Shown: piece by piece, positions 34,266 to 43,085 of the stretch
Position numbering within the stretch: position 1 is the first letter of the stretch
How the letters are laid out: every line of letters begins with the position of its first letter
Origin: an uncultured Lachnospiraceae bacterium
GTDB lineage: Bacteria > Bacillota_A > Clostridia > Lachnospirales > Lachnospiraceae
NCBI GenBank assembly: GCA_947564305.1
Contig: CANOBT010000027.1
Coordinates: 1 to 45,410, forward strand
Length of the DNA: 45,410 nucleotides
Direction of reading: 5' to 3'
The notes under the pieces: generated by a model
What the model was told of the DNA's origin: nothing
The model's database searches: none
The model's input: the letters and a program-made list of their open reading frames with translations, nothing else
Program-made: the position numbers and the translations under genes

Positions 34266-35297
34266 ATGGCAATTGATTATAAGACTGCTGGTGTTGATAT
34301 CGAGGCTGGTTACAGATCTGTGGAATTGATGAAGAAGCATGTACAGGAGACCATGCGGCCAGAGGTTTTGACGAACCTGGGCGGTTTTTCAGGGGCGTTT
34401 TCCATGGAAAAATTTAAAGACATGGAGAAGCCGACTTTAGTATCTGGTACAGATGGCGTTGGGACAAAGTTGAAGCTGGCTTTTATTATGGACAGGCACA
34501 ATACTGTAGGGATTGACTGTGTAGCGATGTGCGTCAACGATATTGCATGTGCAGGGGGAGAGCCGTTGTTCTTCCTGGATTATATTGCATGTGGAAAAAA
34601 TGAGCCGGAAAAGATTGCATCGATTGTCAGCGGAGTTGCAGAGGGGTGCAAACAATCCGGAGCTGCATTGATTGGCGGTGAGACCGCAGAAATGCCAGGT
34701 TTTTATCCGGCACAGGAGTATGATTTGGCTGGATTTGCCGTGGGAGTCGTGGATGAAAAGGATTTGATTACCGGGAAAGAGCTGAAAGAGGGAGACGTGT
34801 TGATTGGTATGGCATCCTCTGGCGTGCATAGCAATGGATTTTCTCTTGTGCGGAAGGTATTTAAGATGACGAAAGAATCTCTGGGAACCTATTATGATAG
34901 ATTGGGATGTACTTTGGGAGACGCCTTGTTGGCTCCGACACGTATTTATGTGAAGGCATTGAAAGGAATTAAGGAAGCCGGCGTTACTGTGAAGGCGTGC
35001 AGCCATATTACAGGGGGCGGATTCTATGAAAATGTACCGCGTATGCTGAACGACAGCACCCGGGCTGTAATCCGCAAAGATAGTTATCCGGTTCCTCCTA
35101 TTTTTGGGATGATTGCCGAAACCGGTGGAATTGAAGAAAAAATGATGTACAATACGTATAATATGGGGCTTGGCATGGTGCTGGCAGTGGATGCGGCGGA
35201 TGTGGATAAGACCATGGAAGCGGCCAGGGCAGCAGGTGAGACTCCATATGTGATAGGGCAGATTGAAGCCGGTGAAAAAGGAGTAACCTTATGTTAA
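34266..35297 (+). CDS. purM: Phosphoribosylformylglycinamidine cyclo-ligase (AIR synthetase)
   Basis: PurM closes the imidazole ring with ATP to form AIR. The 343-aa protein has [62 protein letters not shown] and [14 protein letters not shown]. The start is ATG 34266 with AAGGAGACGG; the frame from 34221 is longer than the family start. The 76-nt gap after purE holds no terminator. Its end overlaps purN by 7 bp. Confidence 0.97.
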   Translation: MAIDYKTAGVDIEAGYRSVELMKKHVQETMRPEVLTNLGGFSGAFSMEKFKDMEKPTLVSGTDGVGTKLKLAFIMDRHNTVGIDCVAMCVNDIACAGGEPLFFLDYIACGKNEPEKIASIVSGVAEGCKQSGAALIGGETAEMPGFYPAQEYDLAGFAVGVVDEKDLITGKELKEGDVLIGMASSGVHSNGFSLVRKVFKMTKESLGTYYDRLGCTLGDALLAPTRIYVKALKGIKEAGVTVKACSHITGGGFYENVPRMLNDSTRAVIRKDSYPVPPIFGMIAETGGIEEKMMYNTYNMGLGMVLAVDAADVDKTMEAARAAGETPYVIGQIEAGEKGVTLC

Positions 35298-35920
35298 AAG
35301 TGGTAGTAATGGTATCTGGAGGCGGAACGAACCTTCAGGCAATCATTGACGGCGTGGAGAACGGAAGTATTTCCAATACCGAGATTGCAGGGGTTATCAG
35401 CAATAATAAAAATGCATACGCCCTGGAGCGTGCAAAAAATCACGGAATCCATGCGCAGTGCATCTCTCCAAAGGACTTTGCGGACCGCAGACAGTTTAAT
35501 GAGAAGCTTCTGGAGGCTGTAGAAGGATACACACCGGATTTGATTGTGCTTGCCGGGTTTCTTGTGGTCATTCCGCCGGAAATGACGGAAAAATACAAGA
35601 ACCGGATGATTAACATCCATCCTTCTCTGATTCCTTCTTTTTGTGGGACAGGGTATTATGGGTTGAAAGTCCATGAGGCGGCATTGGAAAGAGGTGTCAA
35701 AGTTGTTGGCGCTACGGTACATTTTGTGGATGAAGGGACGGATACAGGTCCGATTATTCTACAAAAAGCCGTAGAAGTGCAGCAAGGAGACACTGCCGAG
35801 ACTCTGCAGCGCAGAGTCATGGAGCAGGCAGAGTGGAAAATACTGCCCAAGGCAATTGATTTGATTGCCAATGGAAAGGTGACTGTAAAGGATGGAAAAG
35901 CGTTCGTTGCAGACGAATGA
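35291..35920 (+). CDS. purN: Phosphoribosylglycinamide formyltransferase
   Basis: PurN formylates GAR with 10-formyl-THF. The 209-aa protein has [32 protein letters not shown], the catalytic [25 protein letters not shown] and the conserved Asn/His/Asp triad of the family. The insertion [13 protein letters not shown] after HPSLIPSF is the common clostridial form. The start overlaps purM's end. Confidence 0.96.
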   Translation: MLKVVVMVSGGGTNLQAIIDGVENGSISNTEIAGVISNNKNAYALERAKNHGIHAQCISPKDFADRRQFNEKLLEAVEGYTPDLIVLAGFLVVIPPEMTEKYKNRMINIHPSLIPSFCGTGYYGLKVHEAALERGVKVVGATVHFVDEGTDTGPIILQKAVEVQQGDTAETLQRRVMEQAEWKILPKAIDLIANGKVTVKDGKAFVADE

Positions 35921-35949
35921 TTTTACCCAGGATGGATATATTACTAAGG

Positions 35950-35989
35950 AACTATAAGAAAATAATAGGACAATTATTTTCTTATAGTT
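35950..35989 (+). terminator. Long perfect hairpin between purN and purD
   Basis: AACTATAAGAAAATAAT (35950-35966) pairs over all 17 bases with its complement at 35973-35989; the loop AGGACA is 6 nt. There is no clean T-run after it, but the 3' arm itself is T-rich. It may be a terminator/attenuator or a processing site that sets purD level relative to purN. Confidence 0.5.
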
Positions 35990-36043
35990 TCAGAAAACAG
36001 AAGCAGAATTCAGGATATGTGGATAAGAACGAAGGAGACAGGC

Positions 36044-37315
36044 ATGAAAGTATTGATTGTGGGAAGCGGCGGAAGAGAACATGCGATTGCAGCCAGTGCA
36101 GCGAAAAGCCCTAAGGTAGAGAAGATGTACTGTGCACCGGGGAATGCAGGAATTTCGGAGTATGCAGAATGTGTACCGATTGGGGCAATGGAATTTGACA
36201 AGCTGACGGCATTTGCAAAAGAGACAGGGATCGACCTTGTAATCGTGGGGATGGATGACCCGCTGGTGGGCGGTCTGGTAGACGAACTGGAAGCCGCAGG
36301 AATCCGCACATTTGGACCACGTAAAAATGCGGCAATCCTTGAGGGGTCCAAAGCATTTTCCAAGGATTTGATGAAAAAATATAATATTCCTACTGCGGCA
36401 TTTGAGAATTTCACAGATCCGGATGCTGCGCTTGCTTATCTGGAAACTGCAAAGTTTCCGATTGTGCTCAAAGCGGACGGCCTGGCCCTTGGAAAAGGCG
36501 TGCTGATTTGTCAGAATCTTGAGGAGGCAAAGGAAGGCGTGAAAACAATCATGCTGGATAAAAAGTTTGGCTCCGCAGGAAATGAGATGGTTGTGGAGGA
36601 GTTTTTGACTGGCCGGGAAGTTTCTGTCCTTTCCTTTGTGGATGGAAAGACAATCAAGACTATGACGTCGGCACAGGACCATAAGCGTGCAGGGGACGGT
36701 GACAGCGGACTGAATACCGGAGGAATGGGAACTTTTTCACCGAGTCCGTTTTATACGGAAAAGGTGGAGGAGTTCTGTGAAAAATATATTTACCAGCCAA
36801 CAGTAGACGCTATGGCGGCAGAGGGAAGACCTTTCAAGGGTGTCATTTTCTTTGGCCTGATGCTCACAGAGGAAGGGCCGAAGGTACTGGAGTACAATGC
36901 CAGGTTCGGCGATCCGGAGGCACAGGTTGTATTGCCGCGTATGAAGAACGATCTGATTGAGGTTGTGGAGGCCTGCATTGACGGGACTTTGGATGAGATA
37001 AACCTGGAGTTTGAAGATAATGCGGCTGTCTGTGTAGTACTGGCATCGGATGGATATCCGTTGAAGTACGAAAAGGGATTTGCAATCAGCGGACTGGATA
37101 AATTTAAAGAGCACGAAGGCTACTATTGTTTCCACGCAGGCACAAAGTTTGACGGGGACAAGACTGTGACCAACGGAGGAAGGGTTCTGGGTGTGACTGC
37201 AAAGGGCAGGAATCTTCGGGAAGCCAGAGAAAATGCATATGCAGCAACAGAATGGGTTGAATTTGGAAATAAGTACATGCGCCACGATATCGGGAAAGCG
37301 ATTGACGAGGCGTAA
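36044..37315 (+). CDS. purD: Phosphoribosylamine--glycine ligase (GAR synthetase)
   Basis: PurD joins glycine to phosphoribosylamine with ATP. The 423-aa ATP-grasp protein has VLIVGSGGREHAIA, VGMDDPLVGGLVDELEA, GSKAFSKDLMKKYNIPT, VLKADGLALGKGVLI, VVEEFLTGREVSVLSF and the metal-binding VLEYNARFGDPEAQ. The start is ATG 36044 with GAAGGAG; the frame from 36017 is longer. It follows purN after 123 nt that contain the long hairpin. purF, purL, purC and purH are not in the window. Confidence 0.97.
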   Translation: MKVLIVGSGGREHAIAASAAKSPKVEKMYCAPGNAGISEYAECVPIGAMEFDKLTAFAKETGIDLVIVGMDDPLVGGLVDELEAAGIRTFGPRKNAAILEGSKAFSKDLMKKYNIPTAAFENFTDPDAALAYLETAKFPIVLKADGLALGKGVLICQNLEEAKEGVKTIMLDKKFGSAGNEMVVEEFLTGREVSVLSFVDGKTIKTMTSAQDHKRAGDGDSGLNTGGMGTFSPSPFYTEKVEEFCEKYIYQPTVDAMAAEGRPFKGVIFFGLMLTEEGPKVLEYNARFGDPEAQVVLPRMKNDLIEVVEACIDGTLDEINLEFEDNAAVCVVLASDGYPLKYEKGFAISGLDKFKEHEGYYCFHAGTKFDGDKTVTNGGRVLGVTAKGRNLREARENAYAATEWVEFGNKYMRHDIGKAIDEA

Positions 37316-37383
37316 GGATAGGAAACGACAAAAAGAAAAGATTCAGGTCGTTACTTATATTTATCATGTAAAGGAGATTTTGT

Positions 37384-37692
37384 ATGGCAGTATTAAAAAT
37401 TACATCAGATAATTTTGAACAGGAGGTTCTTCAATCTGAACAGCCAGTATTGGTAGATTTTTATGCGGACTGGTGCGGACCGTGTAAGATGATGGCCCCC
37501 GTAATCGAGGAGATTGCCGGTGAGGTCACTGACGTAAAAGTCGGGAAGCTCAATATTGATGAAGAGATGGAAATTGCGCAGAAATACGGGGTGATGAGCA
37601 TTCCTACATTGATTGTATTTGAAGGCGGTGAAGCTGTAAAACGGGATTTAGGAGCAAAGCCGAAAAGCGCAGTTCTGGCAATGCTGAAATAA
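37384..37692 (+). CDS. trxA: Thioredoxin
   Basis: A 102-aa thioredoxin with the active site WCGPC in VDFYADWCGPCKMMAPV, the cis-Pro motif GVMSIPTLIVF, and Asp before VDFYADW. It reduces protein disulfides in the cytoplasm. AAAGGAG precedes the ATG. An AACGAC/GTCGTT pair upstream (37324-37352) is weak as a terminator for purD. A 30-nt gap leads to the SGNH gene, so trxA may head the surface cluster's transcript. Confidence 0.96.
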   Translation: MAVLKITSDNFEQEVLQSEQPVLVDFYADWCGPCKMMAPVIEEIAGEVTDVKVGKLNIDEEMEIAQKYGVMSIPTLIVFEGGEAVKRDLGAKPKSAVLAMLK

Positions 37693-37722
37693 AAATTTGA
37701 GGGGATTTCGGAGAGGGTACGA

Positions 37723-38508
37723 ATGAGAAAAGGGCGGAGCACCTATTTACCAGATAAGAAAATTATTTTTTTGGCGGCAGGGATAGCAATTGCTATCACT
37801 GTCGTCATTATTGCGTTTATTTATAGAAGTGGAGTAAATGAGCGTGGTGAGAAAAAGGTAAGCCAGGGAATTGCATATTTAGAGAGTCTGGAGAATCAGG
37901 ATACGCAGGCAATCAATGAAGTTATTAAGACCATTCGGGTGAGAGAAAGTCTGAATCTGGCTGATGCAGATGAAAGCGCAATCTGGAGTGGATTTGAGGA
38001 TGCTGCAATTCTGGGGGACTCCAGAGCAGTTGGTTTTTCATTTTATGAACTTCTGCCAGAAGATCGGGTTATGGCAGAGAGCGGCGCTGTCATCACGGAT
38101 GTGTCGAAGAATATAGACCAGTTGAAAAGGTTAAATCCGGAATTGGTATTTCTTTGTTATGGTATTAATGATGTGAAAGGCGGTCTGTGGCCAGAACCGG
38201 CGGATTATGTGGCTGAGTGCGCTGCGCAGATGCAGGCGGTCATGAATGCGCTGCCAAACAGTAAGGTTTACATAAATTCGATTCTGCCGGCCGGCGGAAA
38301 TGCAATTTGGGATAACAGTTATGCAAGGATTGATGAATACAATGCGGCACTAAAGGCGATGACCGAAGAGAAGGGGTACGGCTATATTGATAATACGGTC
38401 GTAGCGCAGGAGCACCAGGGTCTGTATCAGCAGGATGGTCTGCATCTGCAGCCGGAATTCTATAAGTATTGGGCGGCGAATATGCTGACAGGGGTGAACG
38501 AAGAGTGA
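37723..38508 (+). CDS. Membrane-anchored SGNH/GDSL hydrolase
   Basis: A 261-aa protein with a membrane helix at about residues 14-34 (FLAAGIAIAITVVIIAFIY) and an extracellular SGNH domain. Block I is AAILGDSRAVGF with the catalytic Ser, block III is LCYGINDVKGG, and block V is DGLHLQPEFYKYW with Asp and His. It probably adds or removes O-acyl groups on a surface polymer, since it stands at the front of an MBOAT/DHHW cluster. Its stop overlaps the next gene's GTG start (GTGA). Confidence 0.9.
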   Translation: MRKGRSTYLPDKKIIFLAAGIAIAITVVIIAFIYRSGVNERGEKKVSQGIAYLESLENQDTQAINEVIKTIRVRESLNLADADESAIWSGFEDAAILGDSRAVGFSFYELLPEDRVMAESGAVITDVSKNIDQLKRLNPELVFLCYGINDVKGGLWPEPADYVAECAAQMQAVMNALPNSKVYINSILPAGGNAIWDNSYARIDEYNAALKAMTEEKGYGYIDNTVVAQEHQGLYQQDGLHLQPEFYKYWAANMLTGVNEE

Positions 38509-39803
38509 AAAAATTGGACAAACAGGCTTTTTCAGCGAAAGCCTCAAAGATAAAAGAGAATATAAAAATGCCTCATCTGAAAATTCATCAGGGAAAGAAC
38601 TCTAAAGAGGAGAATAGCCAGAAGGATAAGGATACCTCGAAAGATATGGAAAGTCTGGTAGAAGAATCACAGGAGAATGTGCGTCAGGCAGGAACGAGCT
38701 CAGGCAATGTGTATCAGACCGGAGCTGTTTCGGAAAATGCTTATCGTACAGGAGTATCTCAAAGAAATGTGTATCAGGCGGGAACTGTCCTGGGAAGTAC
38801 ATATCGCCCGGAAACATCTCGGAGGAACTTATACCAGACAGGGACGATATCGGGAAACGTATATCGCCCGGGAACATCCCAGGGGAATTTGTACCAGACA
38901 GGGGCTATAACCGGGAGCGCATATCACTCAGAAGAATCATCGAGAAATTTATACCGGACTGGAACCATCTCAGGAAACGCGTATCAAAGGGAAGCGTCTC
39001 AGAGAAATGTGTATCAGACCGGAGCTGTTTCAGAGAATTTGTATCAACCAGGAGTGACCCAGACAAGCTCTCGGCAGGCGGCGGCCATGCAGGGAACAAC
39101 TGTGCGTAGGACGAGGGGGCCCCAGAGGAACCTGTATCAATCTGATGTCTCTGAAGAACGTATACGCAGAACAGAAACAGTGAGGAGAAAACGGCGTCAG
39201 GCAGGCTCGGCAGGTGAGAATGGTCAGCAGCAGAGAACATCTCAGAGAAACAGGCGTCAGATGGATTCTTCCAAGAAAACATCATATTCAGCAGAGAGAA
39301 ATGTAAGAGAGACGCCGCGCACAAAAATATCAGGTGCTGTTGCGGCTTATATTAAAATAGCATTGGTGGCAGTATTAGTGCTGTTCATCGCTCTGGATAT
39401 GTCTGATGAACCTGACAGTGCGGCTCAGATTGAGACTGTGGTCGAAAATGTAGTGAAAGCAGCAGGTCTTCAATCGTCGGAGCCGGCGGAATCACGGATG
39501 GTAAAGCGTTTTTACGGGCTGAATCCAAAGGACTATGAAGGTGCGGTTTTGTATGCGCCATCAGACAATATGGATGCTCATGAGCTGTTTCTTGTAAAAT
39601 TAAAAGACAGCACTCAAAAGAAAACGGTGGAAGATGCCATTGAGGAACGGTTGGATACACAGTTAAAAAGCTTTGAGGGCTATGGTGCGGAGCAAACGGC
39701 ACTTTTGGAGAAACATGTGCTTTCCGTAAAGGGAAATTATGTGTTGTACGTAGTCGGAGAATACGCGGAGGATGCACAGAAAGCCTTTGCAAAGAGCCTG
39801 TGA
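38505..39803 (+). CDS. DUF4358 protein with a repetitive basic N-terminal region
   Basis: A 432-aa protein beginning at GTG 38505 (GTGA overlap with the SGNH stop); the longer frame from 38469 overlaps coding sequence. Residues 58-187 form thirteen 10-residue units, mostly pairs making 20-residue super-units such as NVYQTGAVSE followed by NAYRTGVSQR. A very basic stretch follows (about 198-265). A helix lies near 285-302 (YIKIALVAVLVLFIALDM). The C-terminal domain (about 310-432: NVVKAAGL, RFYGLNPKDYEGAVLY, ELFLVKLKD, VGEYAEDAQKAF) is DUF4358. DUF4358 proteins are common beside MBOAT and SGNH genes; role unknown. The repeats are on the cytoplasmic side by the charge rule. Confidence 0.88.
   Translation: MKKLDKQAFSAKASKIKENIKMPHLKIHQGKNSKEENSQKDKDTSKDMESLVEESQENVRQAGTSSGNVYQTGAVSENAYRTGVSQRNVYQAGTVLGSTYRPETSRRNLYQTGTISGNVYRPGTSQGNLYQTGAITGSAYHSEESSRNLYRTGTISGNAYQREASQRNVYQTGAVSENLYQPGVTQTSSRQAAAMQGTTVRRTRGPQRNLYQSDVSEERIRRTETVRRKRRQAGSAGENGQQQRTSQRNRRQMDSSKKTSYSAERNVRETPRTKISGAVAAYIKIALVAVLVLFIALDMSDEPDSAAQIETVVENVVKAAGLQSSEPAESRMVKRFYGLNPKDYEGAVLYAPSDNMDAHELFLVKLKDSTQKKTVEDAIEERLDTQLKSFEGYGAEQTALLEKHVLSVKGNYVLYVVGEYAEDAQKAFAKSL
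38676..39065 (+). repeat. Coding tandem repeat, 30-bp units in 60-bp super-units
   Basis: Thirteen consecutive 30-bp units encode N-(V/L/A)-Y-(Q/R)-(T/P)-G-x-x-S-x. Odd and even units differ, so the period of best match is 60 bp. The second and twelfth units share long identical stretches such as AATGTGTATCAGACCGGAGC (38706 and 39005), suggesting recent copying. Confidence 0.85.
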
Positions 39804-39813
39804 GGTATAGAGT

Positions 39814-41226
39814 ATGATTTTTAGCAGTATATTTTTTATCTTTGCATTTTTGCCAATCGTATTGGCGATTTATTATATTGTTCCATTCCGAAGCAAAAAT
39901 TTTGTGCTTTTACTTGTCAGTCTGGTTTTTTATGCGTGGGGAGAGCCTGTCTATGTGGCGTTGATGCTGCTTAGTATAGGAATTAATTTTGTAAGCGGCC
40001 TGGAATTGGAAAGCTATATGAATGCTGGGAACATGAAAAAGGCAAAACATGCATGTATCATAACGGCAGTCATTAATTTCCTGATTCTTGGATTTTATAA
40101 ATATTATGGCTTTGTGATTGAAAGCCTGAATGCAGTTTTGCCTACGGATATTCCGTATAAAGAATTAGCACTGCCTATTGGAATTTCATTTTATACATTC
40201 CAGACTATGTCTTATGTGATAGATGTGTATCGTGGCAAAGTGGAGGCACAGCATGATATTGTTGCATTTGGTGCATATGTATCTATGTTTCCACAGTTGA
40301 TTGCCGGGCCGATTGTACGCTATTCTGATGTAGAGCGGCAGCTCAAAAAGCGGACGATATCCATAGAAAAATTCGGAGAGGGCGCGGTGTGGTTTCTGCG
40401 CGGCCTGGGAAAGAAAGTTTTGCTCGCGAACAATATTGGAAGCTTCTATGAGTCCATCGCGGCACTTGGTACTTCAGAAATGTCCGCTCTATCGGCATGG
40501 ATAGGGTGTTTTGCCTATACAATGCAGATTTATTTTGACTTTGGCGGCTATTCCGATATGGCGATCGGTCTAGGAAAAATGCTTGGATTTGATTTTATCA
40601 AGAACTTTGACTATCCCTACACTTCCAAAAGTGTTTCGGAATTCTGGAGGAGATGGCATATCTCTCTCGGAAGCTGGTTTCGGGAATACGTATATATTCC
40701 GTTGGGCGGCAATCGGGGCGGTACGATAAAAACCATCCGCAACTTGTTGATTGTATGGAGTTTGACCGGGTTGTGGCACGGTGCTGCCTGGAATTTTGTC
40801 TTTTGGGGATTGTATTACGGCATCATTATTTGTGCTGAAAAATATATTTTAAAAGAATTACTGGAACGTATGCCGGGGGCGGCTCAGCATGTCTATACTA
40901 TGATATTGGTCATGGTGGGATGGGTGATGTTCTTTTCTCCATCCATGGGAAGTGCAGCGTCTTATCTTGGCGCAATGATTGGATTTGGCGGAAAAGGTCT
41001 GTTTGATATGACAGGATTTTATTATCTGAAATCCATCTTGCTATTAGGCATTGCGGCAGGTATTGGATGCGTACCGTTTTTGCATCGGAAATTTTCGGAA
41101 CTTTTATGGAAAGAAGACCGGTATATGCGTGTAGTCGGCGTTGCGATGTATATGGGAATTTTTTTGATTTCCACAGCATATCTCATCAACGATACATACA
41201 ATCCGTTTTTGTATTTCCGGTTTTGA
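39814..41226 (+). CDS. MBOAT family O-acyltransferase
   Basis: A 470-aa polytopic acyltransferase of the AlgI/DltB/PatA type, which moves acyl groups across the membrane for polysaccharide or teichoic acid O-acylation. It has YAWGEPVYV in the second helix, LPIGISFYTFQTMSYVIDVY, YFDFGGYSDMAIGLGKMLGF, SEFWRRWHISLGSWFREYVY and the catalytic His322 in LTGLWHGAAWNFVFWG. It follows the DUF4358 gene by 10 nt. The neighbouring DHHW and SGNH proteins are the expected partners that finish acyl transfer outside the cell. Confidence 0.96.
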   Translation: MIFSSIFFIFAFLPIVLAIYYIVPFRSKNFVLLLVSLVFYAWGEPVYVALMLLSIGINFVSGLELESYMNAGNMKKAKHACIITAVINFLILGFYKYYGFVIESLNAVLPTDIPYKELALPIGISFYTFQTMSYVIDVYRGKVEAQHDIVAFGAYVSMFPQLIAGPIVRYSDVERQLKKRTISIEKFGEGAVWFLRGLGKKVLLANNIGSFYESIAALGTSEMSALSAWIGCFAYTMQIYFDFGGYSDMAIGLGKMLGFDFIKNFDYPYTSKSVSEFWRRWHISLGSWFREYVYIPLGGNRGGTIKTIRNLLIVWSLTGLWHGAAWNFVFWGLYYGIIICAEKYILKELLERMPGAAQHVYTMILVMVGWVMFFSPSMGSAASYLGAMIGFGGKGLFDMTGFYYLKSILLLGIAAGIGCVPFLHRKFSELLWKEDRYMRVVGVAMYMGIFLISTAYLINDTYNPFLYFRF

Positions 41227-41334
41227 AAAATTAAGGGCTGGTATGGAAAGCTTGCTGCATGATAGGGCAGAAAGTTTGGGTGAGTTTACGAATAATTGGA
41301 ATTGGAAATTGGTTATAAGACAAAAGGAGCAGGA

Positions 41335-42504
41335 ATGGAAATTAAAAGGACGAAAGAGAGACGGAGAAAAGAAAATAGGAAGCTGCATCTGCATATGGCC
41401 TATTGGTTTGCGGGAATGGTCCTTTTTTTGCTGGTAGCAAGTATTATACAGCCAGACAGGAAGTCTTCGGATGAGGAAAATCGAGTATTGGCGGGATTTC
41501 CTAAGCTGGGTTTGGAGAGTATTAAGAATAAAGACTATATGACAGGATTAGAAGACTATGCTTCCGACCAATTCGTACTCAGGGATGCTTGGATTCGCTT
41601 GAAAGTGCAGTGCGATCTTCTTGCAGGAAAACGGGAATTTAATGGAGTGTATCTTGGAAAAAGGAAATATTTGATGCAGACGCCTGCCCAGATGGATGAA
41701 GAGAATACCAAGGAGAATTTAGAGGCAATTAATCAATTCTATAAAAAAAATAATGATGTGCTGATGAATACTTTGATTGTCCCTAATGCAGCCTATATTA
41801 TGAAGGATTACCTTCCAATGGGGGCGCCGGTGCGCGACCAGGGGGCAGATATGGAATACATACAAAAGCAGCTTTCTGATGACATTGGTTGCATTAACAT
41901 CACGGATGCCTTGAGCCAGCATGCAAAAGAGGGGATTTATTATAAGACGGACCACCATTGGACCACCAGGGGTGCTGTGTACGGTTTTAACGCCGCCGCA
42001 AGTGCTATGGGACTCCAGGGCGTGGTGACGGAATATAAGATCCATACGGTGGCAACAGATTTCTCAGGAACTCTTGCGTCCAGAAGCGGGTATCATAAGG
42101 CAAAAGATACGGTGGAAATCTATGAGCCGGAGAATGTGGAAATTCAATATCTCGTGAGTGATTCTGATAATGAAGAGAAACGGCCGACTATATATGACCG
42201 GAGTGCATTGAACGGAAAGGACAAGTATCAGGTGTTTTTCGGGGGAAATCACGCGATGGTCGATATTTCGACGACCAATGACAAAGGAAGGAAGCTATTG
42301 ATATTTAAGGATTCTTATGCAAATTGTTTTGTGCCCTTTCTGATTCCGTACTATACGGAAATTGTCATGGTTGACCCCAGATATTATTATGACAATGTGC
42401 AGACATTGATGAATAATAAGGGGATTACGGATGTGCTGTTCCTCTATAATATGGACACGTTTCTGACAGATAATTCTTTGGCAGATGTGTTGTCGGGAGA
42501 ATAG
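41335..42504 (+). CDS. DHHW-family protein (AlgX/AlgJ-like acetyltransferase)
   Basis: A 389-aa protein with a basic start, a membrane helix near residues 23-39 (WFAGMVLFLLVASIIQ) and an extracellular SGNH-like domain. The signature Asp206-His-His-Trp lies in YYKTDHHWTTRGAVYGFNAA, and LIFKDSYANCFVPFL supplies the Ser of the active site. Related AlgJ/AlgX proteins take acyl groups delivered by an MBOAT protein and O-acetylate the polymer. The ATG at 41335 has AAAAGGAG; the frame from 41296 is longer. It follows the MBOAT gene by 108 nt. Confidence 0.93.
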   Translation: MEIKRTKERRRKENRKLHLHMAYWFAGMVLFLLVASIIQPDRKSSDEENRVLAGFPKLGLESIKNKDYMTGLEDYASDQFVLRDAWIRLKVQCDLLAGKREFNGVYLGKRKYLMQTPAQMDEENTKENLEAINQFYKKNNDVLMNTLIVPNAAYIMKDYLPMGAPVRDQGADMEYIQKQLSDDIGCINITDALSQHAKEGIYYKTDHHWTTRGAVYGFNAAASAMGLQGVVTEYKIHTVATDFSGTLASRSGYHKAKDTVEIYEPENVEIQYLVSDSDNEEKRPTIYDRSALNGKDKYQVFFGGNHAMVDISTTNDKGRKLLIFKDSYANCFVPFLIPYYTEIVMVDPRYYYDNVQTLMNNKGITDVLFLYNMDTFLTDNSLADVLSGE

Positions 42505-42521
42505 GTAGCGTAAAGTATCAT

Positions 42522-42983
42522 ATGAAAAAATGGATATTCAGATTTTATGATGAAACAGGCGTTGTAAAGCCGCCAATTCGAGTCCTGCTAATGGTCTGTA
42601 TTTTCATAATATTACTTGTAGGAAGCAGCTTTTTGTATTATCATAGTCCTGAGGAGAAAAATTGGCTGATATGCATCATTTATAAGCTCAGCGGATATTA
42701 CTGTCCCGGCTGTGGTTCGGGAAGAGCTTGCTACTGTATCCTGCACGGCAGGTTTGCGCAGGCTTTTCGTTATAATCCTCTGTTATGTATTCTATTGCCA
42801 TGGCTCGCCCTGTATATTGGAGCCTGTGGGATACAATGGCTGGTGACTGGAAGAGAAACGATTAGCCAGCGGATTCCTATAGAGGTTACGTATATTTTAT
42901 TGGCGGTAGTGATTCTATATGGGGTTGTTCGGAACATAGATATGTATCCGTTTACGTTATTAGCACCAATGCGGGTAGAATAG
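42522..42983 (+). CDS. DUF2752 membrane protein
   Basis: A 153-aa membrane protein with the DUF2752 signature YYCPGCGSGRACYCILHGRF then AQAFRYNPL, and helices IRVLLMVCIFIILLVGSSFLY, LCILLPWLALYIGACGI and VTYILLAVVILYGVV. The family role is unknown; it is common in Lachnospiraceae. It closes the surface-acylation cluster, 17 nt after the DHHW gene. No clear Shine-Dalgarno is at normal spacing; the sequence around its ATG repeats the 18-mer at 9536. Confidence 0.9.
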   Translation: MKKWIFRFYDETGVVKPPIRVLLMVCIFIILLVGSSFLYYHSPEEKNWLICIIYKLSGYYCPGCGSGRACYCILHGRFAQAFRYNPLLCILLPWLALYIGACGIQWLVTGRETISQRIPIEVTYILLAVVILYGVVRNIDMYPFTLLAPMRVE

Positions 42984-43008
42984 AGAAGGACGATTGATGT
43001 ATGGCTTC

Positions 43009-43034
43009 GGTCCGAAAAACGGGCCTCAATTTTT
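43009..43034 (+). terminator. Intrinsic terminator after the surface-acylation cluster
   Basis: GGTCCG (43009-43014), loop AAAAA, CGGGCC (43020-43025) with one G-U pair, then TCAATTTTT. Confidence 0.6.
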
Positions 43035-43085
43035 CCAATTTCCGCAGGAAATTATTATGAAATCTTAAGAGGAGGAAAGAGTAAG

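Noticed and set aside
38676..39065. CRISPR-like array
   Set aside because: The repeats are in-frame coding units without unique spacers.
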